Source of the DNA: JASGDC01 sp047606545
GTDB taxonomy: Bacteria > Actinomycetota > Actinomycetes > Actinomycetales > Micrococcaceae
Direction of reading: 5' to 3'
Length of the DNA stretch: 64,000 nucleotides
NCBI GenBank assembly: GCA_047606545.1
Contig: JASGEI010000016.1
Location: forward strand, 1 to 64,000
Shown: piece after piece, positions 36,138 to 44,100 of the stretch
Layout: every line of letters starts with the position of its first letter
Position numbering within the stretch: position 1 is the first letter of the stretch
Program-made: the position numbers and the translations under genes
Notes under the pieces: generated by a model
Database searches by the model: none
What the model was told of the DNA's origin: nothing
What the model saw: the letters and a program-made list of their open reading frames with translations, nothing else

Positions 36138-36845
36138 ATGGCGAAAAATCTTGCATTAGTCCGTAGAGCTCGTAAGATTTATCGCCTACTTGAAGAGAAA
36201 TTCCCTTACGCCAAGGCTGAATTAAACTTTAATAATCCATATGAGCTGGTGGTTGCCACTGTCCTCTCCGCACAGACTACTGATGTGAGAGTGAACTCGG
36301 TAACTCCAGCTCTTTTTGGTAAATATCCCAATCCAGAAGCTTTAGCTAGTGCTAACTTTGATGATGTTGCAGAAATAATTAGACCTTTAGGATTCTATAA
36401 AACCAAGGCTAAAAACATTATTGCGTTAGCTCAAAGACTCTGTGCTGATTTCCATGGTGAAGTACCTAGTACTGTAGAAAAACTAACTACTTTAGCTGGA
36501 GTAGGACGCAAAACTGCCAATGTGGTATTAGGCAATGCCTTTGATAAGCCAGGACTTACCGTTGATACCCATTTCGGTAGATTAGCAAGAAGACTAGGAT
36601 TCACCACTGAAAAAGATCCACTCAAAGTCGAGCAAGATGTTGCAGAATTGTTCTTACCAAAACAATGGACTATGCTATCCCATCTACTAATTTTTCAAGG
36701 TAGAAGAGTCTGTCATGCTCGGAAACCAGCTTGTGGAGCCTGCGTAATTGCAGATTACTGCCCAAGTTATGGTGAAGGTGAAACAAATCCGGAAAAAGCT
36801 AAGAAACTACTAAAATATGAGCTAGCCCCTAAAGCTGACAATTAA
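36138..36845 (+). CDS. nth: Endonuclease III
   Basis: A 235-residue DNA glycosylase/AP lyase for oxidised pyrimidines. The helix-hairpin-helix LAGVGRKTANVVLG carries the catalytic Lys, VDTHFGRLARRLG the catalytic Asp, and CHARKPACGACVIADYC the four Cys of the [4Fe-4S] cluster (Cx6Cx2Cx5C). Its 3' end overlaps the convergent murB by 17 bp. Confidence 0.96.
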   Translation: MAKNLALVRRARKIYRLLEEKFPYAKAELNFNNPYELVVATVLSAQTTDVRVNSVTPALFGKYPNPEALASANFDDVAEIIRPLGFYKTKAKNIIALAQRLCADFHGEVPSTVEKLTTLAGVGRKTANVVLGNAFDKPGLTVDTHFGRLARRLGFTTEKDPLKVEQDVAELFLPKQWTMLSHLLIFQGRRVCHARKPACGACVIADYCPSYGEGETNPEKAKKLLKYELAPKADN

Positions 36846-37914
36846 CGAGAATTGGCTCTGGTTCTAGCTTAATGCCAAACTTTTTTTGGACACCTGTAAT
36901 AACTTCTTCTGCAATCCTAATCACATCAGCTGCTTTTGCATTACCTCGGTTAGTAATAGCAAGAGTGTGTTTTGTGGAAAGTGAAGCAACTCCTGGTAGA
37001 CCATAACCTTTTTCAAAGCCAGAGTTACCAATTAACCAAGCTGCACTTAGCTTCACTTTCCCATCAATTCCAGCTGGAAAAGCTGGTGCACCTCCTGGAA
37101 GCTTCTTAGTAAATGACTCATCAACAATTGGGTTAGTAAAGAATGAGCCAGTGCTATAAGTATCACGATCTTTAGAATCTAGCACCATTCCTTTACTAGC
37201 ACGTAATTTTAATACATGGTTACGGACTTCACTAGTTGGAGCTTTATCTCCTACTTCCACTCCCAAAGAACGGGCAAGTTCAGCATATTTAATCGGAAAA
37301 CTTAAATTACCTGCCATAAATTGAAATTCAACAGCAAGTACTACATACCTTGGAGTGCTACCCATTAAGTTTTGTTTGAAAATTGAGTCACGATATGCAA
37401 ATTTCATATCAGCATTAGCAAAACTAACTTTCTTATTTTCCTTACGATCCCAAGTGTAAACACGGGAAATAGTCTGTGAAACATCACCACCATAAGCACC
37501 AACATTTTGAATTGGGGTAGCACCAACAGTTCCTGGAATACCAGAAAGTACTTCTACGCCGTAAAGACCTTCTTTAATCATTTGGTTAACAAAATCATCC
37601 CAGTTATGACCAGCGGCAACTTTAACCGTATAACCACCACATTTAGCTGAAGTATGCTCACTGCTATGGTCAATATCACAAGCTGCACTGCCATCTATTT
37701 CATATCCTTCATTTGCAATATGCACCACTGAACCGGCAAAATCAGTATCACCGGCTAGAATATTTGAACCACCACCTACTACTAAGACATCATCACCAGC
37801 TGCATCTGCTTCAGATACTGCTTTAATAATCTCGTCTTCGGTAGCTGCTTTAATATAGTTCTCGATTGTGCCACCGACACCTAGGGTGGTTAAGTCTGCT
37901 AAAGTTTCCATCAT
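36829..37914 (-). CDS. murB: UDP-N-acetylenolpyruvoylglucosamine reductase
   Basis: A 361-residue FAD enzyme making UDP-MurNAc. FAD-binding VVGGGSNILAGD (~45-56), PGTVGATPIQNVGAYG, the catalytic Ser in YSTGSFFTNP and the terminal LEPEPILV Glu are all present; it is the long actinobacterial type. TAGAAT at 37921-37926 ends 6 nt before the first ATG, which favours that start (a second ATG follows directly) and a leaderless transcript. Confidence 0.95.
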   Translation of the reverse strand: MMETLADLTTLGVGGTIENYIKAATEDEIIKAVSEADAAGDDVLVVGGGSNILAGDTDFAGSVVHIANEGYEIDGSAACDIDHSSEHTSAKCGGYTVKVAAGHNWDDFVNQMIKEGLYGVEVLSGIPGTVGATPIQNVGAYGGDVSQTISRVYTWDRKENKKVSFANADMKFAYRDSIFKQNLMGSTPRYVVLAVEFQFMAGNLSFPIKYAELARSLGVEVGDKAPTSEVRNHVLKLRASKGMVLDSKDRDTYSTGSFFTNPIVDESFTKKLPGGAPAFPAGIDGKVKLSAAWLIGNSGFEKGYGLPGVASLSTKHTLAITNRGNAKAADVIRIAEEVITGVQKKFGIKLEPEPILVNCQL

Positions 37915-38019
37915 ACTTAAATTCTACATGGTGAAAGCATCCTAGTAGCTATTTTGCCAACTAGGTAAGACAAGTCTAAAACTCAAATGATGTCCCGAAC
38001 TGTTACTTCTGTCAGTAAG

Positions 38020-38077
38020 GTATACATTTTTCCCAAATGCATGCCAAATTTCGTCAACATTTTGGAAAAATGTATGC
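38020..38077. repeat. 58-bp inverted-repeat element, copy 2
   Basis: Starts GTATACATTTTT, has AAATTTCGT at the same internal position as copy 1 (15251-15308), and ends GGAAAAATGTATGC. An inner CCAAATG...CATTTTGG stem extends the outer pairing. It lies between the divergent murB and the next gene. Confidence 0.75.
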
Positions 38078-38171
38078 AGCGCATTGAAGTAAACCAATAT
38101 AGAGCTAAGTTATGGCTAGTCTGCATGGTATCCTAGCCGTAGGATAAGAGTAACAATAAAAAGAGGAATAC

Positions 38172-38960
38172 ATGTTTGATGCACTCGAAACGATTGCGCG
38201 TAAACACTTAGAAAATTTCACTCTTGTCGATGAAGACAATCGAGTGGTAATTGAAACTACTGATATTGTTCCAAAAGAAACTCTATTCGTGTTACTAGAA
38301 CATATAGCAAGTGAACAACGTTTACTTGGCATCTTGCCAGTAAATACCCCAATTGCACTACGTTGCGAAAACCGAACTCATCTGATTGAATTCCCATTAC
38401 GTAAAGGGATTGGCAAATACCAAAGACGTAAAATGGCACAAGACTTGAAACAATTCAATCGAGAAACTCGCCTCCAAGAACTGCAAAATAATATTAGAAA
38501 TTTACGTACCAATACAGTTAATACTGTAAAAACTAAAACAAAAAACGTTTTCAAAAATAATAAGCTAACTGAGCTACGTGAAGTCTCAAAACTACGCTCT
38601 AATTCAAGCACTATTAAGTTAGGGTCTATTCCAGAAACTCCTGATATTACTGAACCAATACCTATGCAATTTAACCATAAAGGTCTATTCATAGGATATC
38701 TAAAAGATATGGAATTACAGCCTAATTTTGATCACACTGATATTGAAGGAGCTCGTTTTTTCTTCATAAAGAACAATATTGAGTATTTCATTGATACTCC
38801 AATTAATATAACCAGTGGCAATTTATATCATGAACTGCAAAAAGCAACTGCGGCCACCAGCGAAGATGGTAGCAATTTAGAACTTGGTACTGGCACTAAG
38901 GTAATGATTCAAAAGACTCAAGACAATAACTATATTGTAAAAATTAAGAAAAAAATTTAA
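38172..38960 (+). CDS. Hypothetical protein, cytoplasmic
   Basis: A 262-residue protein I do not recognise. It has no signal peptide or membrane segment. Residues ~80-145 are strongly basic and probably coiled-coil (QRRKMAQDLKQFNRETRLQELQNNIRNLR). The C-terminal part is mixed alpha/beta. AGAGGA lies before the ATG. It is a single gene between murB (divergent) and a tRNA gene on the other strand. Confidence 0.7.
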   Translation: MFDALETIARKHLENFTLVDEDNRVVIETTDIVPKETLFVLLEHIASEQRLLGILPVNTPIALRCENRTHLIEFPLRKGIGKYQRRKMAQDLKQFNRETRLQELQNNIRNLRTNTVNTVKTKTKNVFKNNKLTELREVSKLRSNSSTIKLGSIPETPDITEPIPMQFNHKGLFIGYLKDMELQPNFDHTDIEGARFFFIKNNIEYFIDTPINITSGNLYHELQKATAATSEDGSNLELGTGTKVMIQKTQDNNYIVKIKKKI

Positions 38961-39006
38961 TAATACAACTAGCTGGGCTATCTGTAAACTATTAAGGTAG
39001 CAAAAG

Positions 39007-39078
<72 letters not shown>

Positions 39079-39134
39079 AAATAACTAAATTAGTATATCA
39101 TCTTAAAAAGCTATCTTGGTAATGGACCTGAAGG

Positions 39135-40436
39135 TTAAGATCCACCACCAGCGATACCAGCAATACCACAGTAAACACCGAAGCCTGCTGTGATAACAAT
39201 TACCGCTCCCACAAACCAGGCATACCAACCTTTAAGTTTATATTCTTCTGGCAAAGATTTAAGAGCTAACAGAAACAAGAAACCTAACACAATTGGCAAT
39301 AGCAACGCATTCATCACTTGTACGAATAGGTTAAGCAAGATGATGTTTATATGTGTTTCCACTAGAATAAAACCGAAAATAACTGCTAGTGAGAATACCG
39401 CATAGAATGCCGGAGCCTGACTCGGCTTATGCTCTAGTGAGCGCTTGTAACCAGAAACTTCACCTATGCCCCATGCCGCTGTCAAACTAGCTACAATTGC
39501 AGCAATTAATGACGCTCCAATCATCCCAAGCGAAAATAACACTTTACCACCAAATTCACCTAAGTGTGGGGTAATCGCAGTAGCAATATCTTGCACGGTA
39601 TTTAGCTGTACAGACTTTTGATTAGTAGCCCAAAGAGCGGACGCACATGTAATCAACATTGCCGCCATGATTGTTTGTGTGACTATAGCACCAAACGCGG
39701 TGTCTGCACGGGCTTCCTTCAAATGCTTAACAGTTAGACCTTTATCCACTACTGCTGACTGCTGGTAGAAAATCATCCACGGCATAATAACTGCGCCAAT
39801 ATTAGCGGCAATCAAGAAAACATAGCTGGAGTTATGTATTGGAATATCAGATAAACCAGCAGCAATTTGATCTTTTTGTGGCTTTGCCATAAACATCGTT
39901 ATCAAAAAAACAAGCTCAAACAATCCAATACCAATAGCTACACGCTCGACACGTTTATAACTACCAGTTACCACCATGACAATTAGGAATAATGCAACTG
40001 CACCTGTGCTAATCCAACTAGGAATTCCCCAAAGTTCACCAACCCCAGAAATACCGCTCATTTCCGAAACAATAGCTCCAGCGCAGGCAATGGATAAAGT
40101 AGTCACTGAGAACCAAGCCCAACCTTTACCAAAGGTTTCTTTAATTAACTCGCCATGACCTTTACCAGTAACTAGACCTAGGCGCACAGTCAGTTCCTGA
40201 GCAATAAAGACAATTGGTATCAAAATAATTTGGGCCGATAAGAGCGTGTAACCCCACTGAGCACCACTTTGTGCAGCAGTAATTAAACTACCAGCATCAG
40301 TGTCTGCAAGCATCACTGCAATACCTGGACCTGCTACGAGAGCAAACTGTTTTACCCTTCGTTTAAATTCACTTTGATTATTTTGCCTCACTGCTTTGCG
40401 AGTAGGAAGCGCTTGAGCGTTACTAATCTTTCTCAC
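39135..40436 (-). CDS. NRAMP-family divalent metal transporter (1)
   Basis: A 433-residue transporter with about eleven helices. The first helix carries the metal-site motif: LADTDAGSL replaces the usual DPGN, so the coordinating Asp is kept while Pro-Gly-Asn is changed, placing it in the NRAMP-related (not classical MntH) group. The helix-6 region (NIGAVIMPWMIFYQQSA) has MPW in place of MPH. Start is GTG at 40436. A DtxR-type operator upstream suggests manganese or iron control. Confidence 0.8.
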   Translation of the reverse strand: MRKISNAQALPTRKAVRQNNQSEFKRRVKQFALVAGPGIAVMLADTDAGSLITAAQSGAQWGYTLLSAQIILIPIVFIAQELTVRLGLVTGKGHGELIKETFGKGWAWFSVTTLSIACAGAIVSEMSGISGVGELWGIPSWISTGAVALFLIVMVVTGSYKRVERVAIGIGLFELVFLITMFMAKPQKDQIAAGLSDIPIHNSSYVFLIAANIGAVIMPWMIFYQQSAVVDKGLTVKHLKEARADTAFGAIVTQTIMAAMLITCASALWATNQKSVQLNTVQDIATAITPHLGEFGGKVLFSLGMIGASLIAAIVASLTAAWGIGEVSGYKRSLEHKPSQAPAFYAVFSLAVIFGFILVETHINIILLNLFVQVMNALLLPIVLGFLFLLALKSLPEEYKLKGWYAWFVGAVIVITAGFGVYCGIAGIAGGGS

Positions 40437-40471
40437 CTTCCGCTTAATTAAGTTACAAAAATATGCCCTAA

Positions 40472-40490
40472 TTAGTTTAGTCTAACCTAA
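40472..40490 (-). promoter_or_regulatory. DtxR/IdeR/MntR-type operator
   Basis: Minus strand TTAGGTTAGACTAAACTAA matches the 19-bp DtxR/IdeR consensus (TTAGGTTAGSCTAACCTAA) at 17 of 19 positions. It sits 36 nt before the start of the first NRAMP gene. Confidence 0.75.
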
Positions 40491-40556
40491 CTCAGTATAA
40501 ATGGCCATATCTCAATGTCAAAATTAAACAAAAAATTTTGTAGAAAAGTGAAAATT

Positions 40557-41795
40557 TTATCTTTGATTAGTAAAAACCAAATAAAGAAGTACAACGTTCA
40601 ATAAAGTAATTAAAGAAGCCACAAACCAAGCGATAACTGATAGATACCACTTATTAGCAAATTTACCCAGAAGTATCTTATCAGAAGTAATCATTACCAA
40701 CGGTATCAACGCAAATGGTATTCCAAAACTTAATATCACTTGGCTAATTACCAGTAATAAAGTAGGGGAAATTCCTGTAGCTAATAACACTAGAGCAGGA
40801 ATCAAGGTAATTAGCCGACGCACCAACAATGGAATTCTAACTTTGAGCAAAGTTTGCATTACCTCTGCACCTGCATAACACCCCACAGAAGTCGAAGCTA
40901 ATCCAGATGCCAATAAACCAATTGCAAATAAAAATGCAATATGGATACCCAAAGTATCTTTGATAGCTTGATACGCACCATCTATAGTGTCAGTACCTAC
41001 AGCACCTTGCAGGCTAACAGCTGCTAGCAATAACATCCCGATATTTACACTGCCAGCAACTACCAAAGCAATTACCACATCAACTCGCGTTGCTGATAAT
41101 AACCGTTTAACTCGCTCAAAGTTACCACCATCAGATATTGGGAAGCGGTCACGAGTCAAGGCCGAGTGTAAATATACCGCATGTGGCATAACAGTAGCGC
41201 CAAGCATTGAGACCGCTAATAATACAGTTTCCGCACCTTCAAAACGTGGCTCTAGCCCCACTAACACTTGGTGCGCATCTGGAGGCGTCAAAAATAAGCC
41301 AGCACAGAAACCAACTGTCAAAAGAAATAAGAAACCAACAATTACAAACTCAAAAACTCGCTGCCCATGTCGCTCTTTAACCATCAGAATAAACATTGAA
41401 AGAATACCTGTTATCACTCCACCCCAGAATAACGGGATATTAAATAGTAGTTTAAAAGCAATAGCACCACCAATAATTTCAGCTAAATCCGTAGAAATTG
41501 CAATAATTTCGGCTTGCAACCAATACGCTAACCGCCATCTTCTTGGCATTTTTTGCCCTAAGATTTCCGGTAAAGATTGACCTCTAACAATTCCCAGTTT
41601 TGCAGATAAATACTGCACAATTACTGCCATAATGTTAGAAATAACCAAAACCCAAACCAACAAATATCCATACTTTGCACCAGCTGTTAAATTGGCAGCA
41701 ACATTCCCTGGATCGACATAAGCAATAGCAGCTACAAAGGCTGGTCCCAGCAAGGCAATAAGGGAGCGTTTGGAAATAGTTTTAGCTTTAAACAT
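40557..41795 (-). CDS. mntH: NRAMP-family Mn2+/Fe2+ transporter (2), MntH type
   Basis: A 412-residue classical NRAMP transporter with eleven helices. AYVDPGNVAANL in helix 1 (DPGN metal motif) and MLGATVMPHAVYLHSAL in helix 6 (MPH motif) are both intact, as in proton-driven MntH. It is co-directional with the first NRAMP gene but separated from it by 120 bp containing the DtxR-type box, so the two may be transcribed apart. Confidence 0.93.
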   Translation of the reverse strand: MFKAKTISKRSLIALLGPAFVAAIAYVDPGNVAANLTAGAKYGYLLVWVLVISNIMAVIVQYLSAKLGIVRGQSLPEILGQKMPRRWRLAYWLQAEIIAISTDLAEIIGGAIAFKLLFNIPLFWGGVITGILSMFILMVKERHGQRVFEFVIVGFLFLLTVGFCAGLFLTPPDAHQVLVGLEPRFEGAETVLLAVSMLGATVMPHAVYLHSALTRDRFPISDGGNFERVKRLLSATRVDVVIALVVAGSVNIGMLLLAAVSLQGAVGTDTIDGAYQAIKDTLGIHIAFLFAIGLLASGLASTSVGCYAGAEVMQTLLKVRIPLLVRRLITLIPALVLLATGISPTLLLVISQVILSFGIPFALIPLVMITSDKILLGKFANKWYLSVIAWFVASLITLLNVVLLYLVFTNQR

Positions 41796-41858
41796 GGTAT
41801 TCCAAGTCTAACGATTTGAACTAAAGATTTTAACACTGAAAAATTATATTTTTCCAAA

Positions 41859-41887
41859 TTGTAAATTTTTCAGAAACCATGTAAAAT
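41859..41887 (+). promoter_or_regulatory. Promoter of tRNA-Ala
   Basis: TTGTAA at 41859-41864, 17 nt, then TAAAAT at 41882-41887. Spacing is ideal, and the tRNA begins 45 nt downstream. Confidence 0.5.
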
Positions 41888-41931
41888 GATATTCGTTGTT
41901 AAAAAGCAACTGGTATTTCATAAGAAATATT

Positions 41932-42007
41932 GGGGGCGTGGCGCAATTGGTAGCGCACCTGCTTTGCAAGCAGGGGGTTACGGGTTCGAGTCCCGTCGTC
42001 TCCACCA
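41932..42007 (+). tRNA. tRNA-Ala (anticodon UGC)
   Basis: A 76-nt cloverleaf with CCA encoded. Acceptor GGGGGCG/CGTCTCC has the G3-U70 pair that identifies alanine tRNAs; the anticodon loop is TTTGCAA. It is the likely integration target of the island that follows. Confidence 0.96.
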
Positions 42008-42013
42008 TTTTAT

Positions 42014-42040
42014 CCCTAGTTCTAGCCGAATTAGGGTTTT
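42014..42040 (+). terminator. Hairpin terminator after tRNA-Ala
   Basis: CCCTAGTTC / GAATTAGGG stem with a 5-nt loop, followed by TTTT. Confidence 0.8.
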
Positions 42041-42119
42041 AATGTTTTAGTAGAAAAATAAAAATATTCCTTTTATATTCCTTTTATTTTTCAAAATGCA
42101 TTAAAACGGTTACTAATTT

Positions 42120-42320
42120 TTAATAGTTTTCTAAATGTTCAGAATTATCAATTATGGGTATATCTTTTTTACCGATGTAATGTTTATCAGTTGTTTCTGA
42201 ACTCTCATGTCCTAACTGTATCCTAGCGGTTTCTATACCTGCTGTATTAGCTAAGTATGTACCTAATGCTTTGCGGAAGTCTCTGGGTTCAAATTCTTGT
42301 ATAAAAGTATCTTCTGTAGT
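42120..42320 (-). pseudogene. C-terminal remnant of a tyrosine-recombinase integrase
   Basis: On the minus strand the frame reads EDTFIQEFEPRDFRKALGT (an HxxR-like region with the conserved Arg), then IQLGHESSETTDKHYIG, with the LGH box and catalytic Tyr, and ends at a TAA at 42120-42122. There is no start, and everything upstream of about 42320 is RelE sequence in another frame. A deletion therefore joined the integrase tail to relE. Position right next to tRNA-Ala fits a tRNA-targeting integrase. Confidence 0.8.
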
Positions 42321-42504
42321 CAGCTACACGATACCGCCAAAATCCTCGTTTGTTACCAGTTAAGGCTTTACCTTTACTGCGTGGGTTGTCTAATTCTTCT
42401 AACGCTTCTAGGTAATTGAGAATCTTAAGTTTAACTGGTTTATCTAGTTTCTTTAAATCTTTATTAAAAGCTAAATCGACTTTTACTTTATAAGCCAAGC
42501 TCAC
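42289..42504 (-). pseudogene. RelE/ParE-family toxin, C-terminally truncated
   Basis: A 71-residue reading with RelE-type features: VDLAFNKDLKKLDKPVKLKILNYLEAL and GNKRGFWRYRVADYR. Full-size relatives run ~85-90 residues and continue RVxDYRIICEI after this point. Here the frame instead enters integrase DNA and stops after RRYFYTRI, so the last strand with its catalytic residues is lost. It overlaps the antitoxin gene by 17 bp, the usual relBE arrangement. Probably inactive as an mRNA interferase. Confidence 0.8.
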
Positions 42505-42700
42505 GCCTTAATTCTTTTAAGCTCATAGTTCCTTGTGAGTTCTCTAACCTATTTACACCTAAGTAATAATCGGCTTTATTCTCTAGAAAATCATTTAAGG
42601 CTTCCTTGATGTAAAAGCTCTTAGGTCGGTTAGTTTCCTTACTTAGTTCAGTCAGTGCTGTTTCTTGTTCTTTATTGAGTCTTACGCTTATAGTCATCTC
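42488..42700 (-). CDS. RelB/CopG-like ribbon-helix-helix antitoxin
   Basis: About 70 residues: a beta strand MTISVRLNK, helix EQETALTELSKETN, turn RPKSF and helix YIKEALNDFLENK form a ribbon-helix-helix; the tail NSQGTMSLKELRRELGL probably binds the toxin. The ATG at 42698-42700 has GAGGGTAATGAG upstream; an ATG five codons earlier is possible. It represses its own promoter in characterised systems. The partner toxin is truncated. Confidence 0.82.
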   Translation of the reverse strand, partial: EMTISVRLNKEQETALTELSKETNRPKSFYIKEALNDFLENKADYYLGVNRLENSQGTMSLKELRRELGL

Positions 42701-43028
42701 ATTACCCTCTCTCACATTCAGAATAACATAACTGTATTACATGTAATACATCAAAGCTAATAAGAATTACTGTACTTAGTGGACGCTTCACTGTTTTACC
42801 TAGAAAACTATAGTAAGTAGTTTGTGGACGCATGCAACGGGTTAGGGTGTCAGGTAGAATATGGGAAATAAAACTTACTAGCAAGCTACTCTAAAGCTAC
42901 TAGAAACCCGTACTAGCCAAGTAAATAAAGGGTAGTATAGGTTTACTCTAAAGCTACTAGCAAGCCTTAAATAAAACTAACCGCCACCAAATACATGATG
43001 ACGGTTAGCAGTTTGAAGCGGTTAAAGT
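42701..43028. other. Intergenic region with direct-repeat DNA
   Basis: No gene seen. It holds GTGGACGCTTCACTG (also near 43769), CTAGAAACCCGTACTAG at 42900-42916 (also at 43796-43812), several copies of AAGCTACTA(G), and the repeat with the hairpin at 42955-43010. Confidence 0.6.
42955..43010. repeat. Direct repeat with hairpin, copy 1 (flanks a toxin-antitoxin candidate)
   Basis: TACTAGCAAGCCTTAAATAAAA, split here as TACTAGCAAGCC then TTAAATAAAACTAACCG, leads into a CTAACCG...CGGTTAG hairpin. The same 56-57 bp occur at 43807-43863 with one inserted base and one or two changes. The hairpins lie at the 3' end of minus-strand genes and may act as terminators. Confidence 0.8.
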
Positions 43029-43355
43029 TTACCCAGTACTAGCATTAAGCTCGTCAATATTTTCTACACTTAATACTTTACGGTCCTCTACTGTTACTAG
43101 AAATCTAGAAGTATAGTCTTTAACTTCCTCTGTTCTATTAATATGTTCTAGCGCGTAATGCACTAGCTGTTTAACAGCCGCAGAACTGTTTAAGTCATGC
43201 TTTGCCATGTACTCGTAAAATAACGGTAAATCTTCCCCTGTAATACGTATAGAAGCTCTAGCACTTGGCAGTTGTTTGCGATGTGTCACAGCTTCCGTTG
43301 GTATTGGCTTGTCATACAGTTCTTCTACTTGGTTTATTAATTCTTTATCAGTCAT
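43029..43355 (-). CDS. Candidate ribbon-helix-helix antitoxin
   Basis: A 108-residue protein. The segment ASIRIT-GEDLPLFYEYMAKHD-LNSSAAVKQLVHYALEHI has the strand-helix-turn-helix layout of RHH DNA-binding proteins. The ~45-residue C-terminal tail would be free to bind a partner. TAGGAGAAAG lies before the ATG. It follows the candidate toxin gene by 42 bp on the same strand. Toxin-first order, size and context suggest an antitoxin; not proven. Confidence 0.65.
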   Translation of the reverse strand: MTDKELINQVEELYDKPIPTEAVTHRKQLPSARASIRITGEDLPLFYEYMAKHDLNSSAAVKQLVHYALEHINRTEEVKDYTSRFLVTVEDRKVLSVENIDELNASTG

Positions 43356-43397
43356 TGTTCTTTCTCCTAAATTTATTTACCGCTTTGCTTTATATAG

Positions 43398-43676
43398 TTA
43401 CCGTCTCTTAAAGTAGTCATTCCAATAGCGACTCCCTTTAGTAACAGTCCATGCAGTAAGTACTTCATAAGTCTCTTTACTAAGAGCAACTAATACAACT
43501 TTCTTAATACTCTCAGAGAAGCCAATGGAAGCGTAAGCCTTACCGCTTATGTTTGCTTTCCATGGGTCATAGATTAAAGCGGCAGGGTCATTCAATGATT
43601 CATTTATGCTTTGCTTTGTTATTTCAGGGTGTCGCTCCCGTATGTGTTGCCAAACCTCTTTACTAATTCTTCTCAT
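43398..43676 (-). CDS. Candidate RelE/BECR-fold-like toxin
   Basis: A 92-residue basic protein. The N-terminus VWQHIRERHPEITKQSINESLNDPAALI is followed by strands around KAYASIGF, KKVVLVALS and YEVLTAWTV, and a basic tail RYWNDYFKRR. The 'H-I-x-x-R-H-P-E ... D-P ... Y ... V-L-V-A-L ... T-A-W' pattern is like small nuclease-type proteins of mobile elements (PBECR/RelE-like). I cannot assign a named family with confidence. It is paired with the RHH gene downstream and flanked by direct repeats. Confidence 0.6.
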   Translation of the reverse strand: MRRISKEVWQHIRERHPEITKQSINESLNDPAALIYDPWKANISGKAYASIGFSESIKKVVLVALSKETYEVLTAWTVTKGSRYWNDYFKRR

Positions 43677-43806
43677 AACTATATTGTATGACGAATGTAT
43701 GACAATGTCGAGTAATGAATAAAAGAGTGAATACTAAAATCACAGTGGCTAGCACAATAAATGCGCCCAGTGGACGCTTCACTACTATAAACCCACTAGA
43801 AACCCG

Positions 43807-43863
43807 TACTAGCAAGCCTTAAATAAAACTAACCGCCACCAAATTATATGATGACGGTTAGCA
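43807..43863. repeat. Direct repeat with hairpin, copy 2
   Basis: Counterpart of 42955-43010. The preceding CTAGAAACCCGTACTAG and GTGGACGCTTCACT are also shared, so the similarity extends patchily over more than 90 bp. It lies just after the stop of the HTH gene at 43876. Confidence 0.8.
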
Positions 43864-43875
43864 TACTAGAGATTA

Positions 43876-44094
43876 TTACTTAGAGCGTTTAATAACTCTA
43901 TCTACCAAAGTAGACGCCGCAGCTTGAGTAATGCCTAATGCTTTACCTATAGCGGTCTTTGTTACACCAGCTTCAAAGGCTTTAACAATAAGTTCATCAC
44001 GCTTAACTTGTGCTTCATCCATTACATGCTTCACATCTTCTAGCTCATTTAAGAGCTCTAGCTTAAGCCCAGCAGGCTCTATATGTGCAGGCAT
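43876..44094 (-). CDS. Small helix-turn-helix protein
   Basis: A 72-residue protein. Residues 10-45 form a charged helix (LELLNELEDVKHVMDEAQVKRDELIVKAFEAG) and the C-terminus VTKTAIGKALGITQAAASTLVDRVIKR is a classic HTH of the Hin/sigma-like type. Its first 46 codons recur almost unchanged at 54725-54864, where the HTH is lost. It is 6 bp downstream of a small membrane protein gene, and is likely a regulator carried by this mobile-element family. Confidence 0.75.
   Translation of the reverse strand: MPAHIEPAGLKLELLNELEDVKHVMDEAQVKRDELIVKAFEAGVTKTAIGKALGITQAAASTLVDRVIKRSK
43955..44094 (-). repeat. 140-bp segment shared with the second island (copy 1)
   Basis: Aligns without gaps to 54725-54864 with five differences that I can count, covering most of the HTH gene from its start codon. 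Confidence 0.92.
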
Positions 44095-44100
44095 AATAAC

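Noticed and set aside
40987..41580. Long open frame antisense to the second NRAMP gene
   Set aside because: The NRAMP frame has clear motifs and full length; the antisense frame is Thr/Lys/Pro-rich without a ribosome site or recognisable domain.
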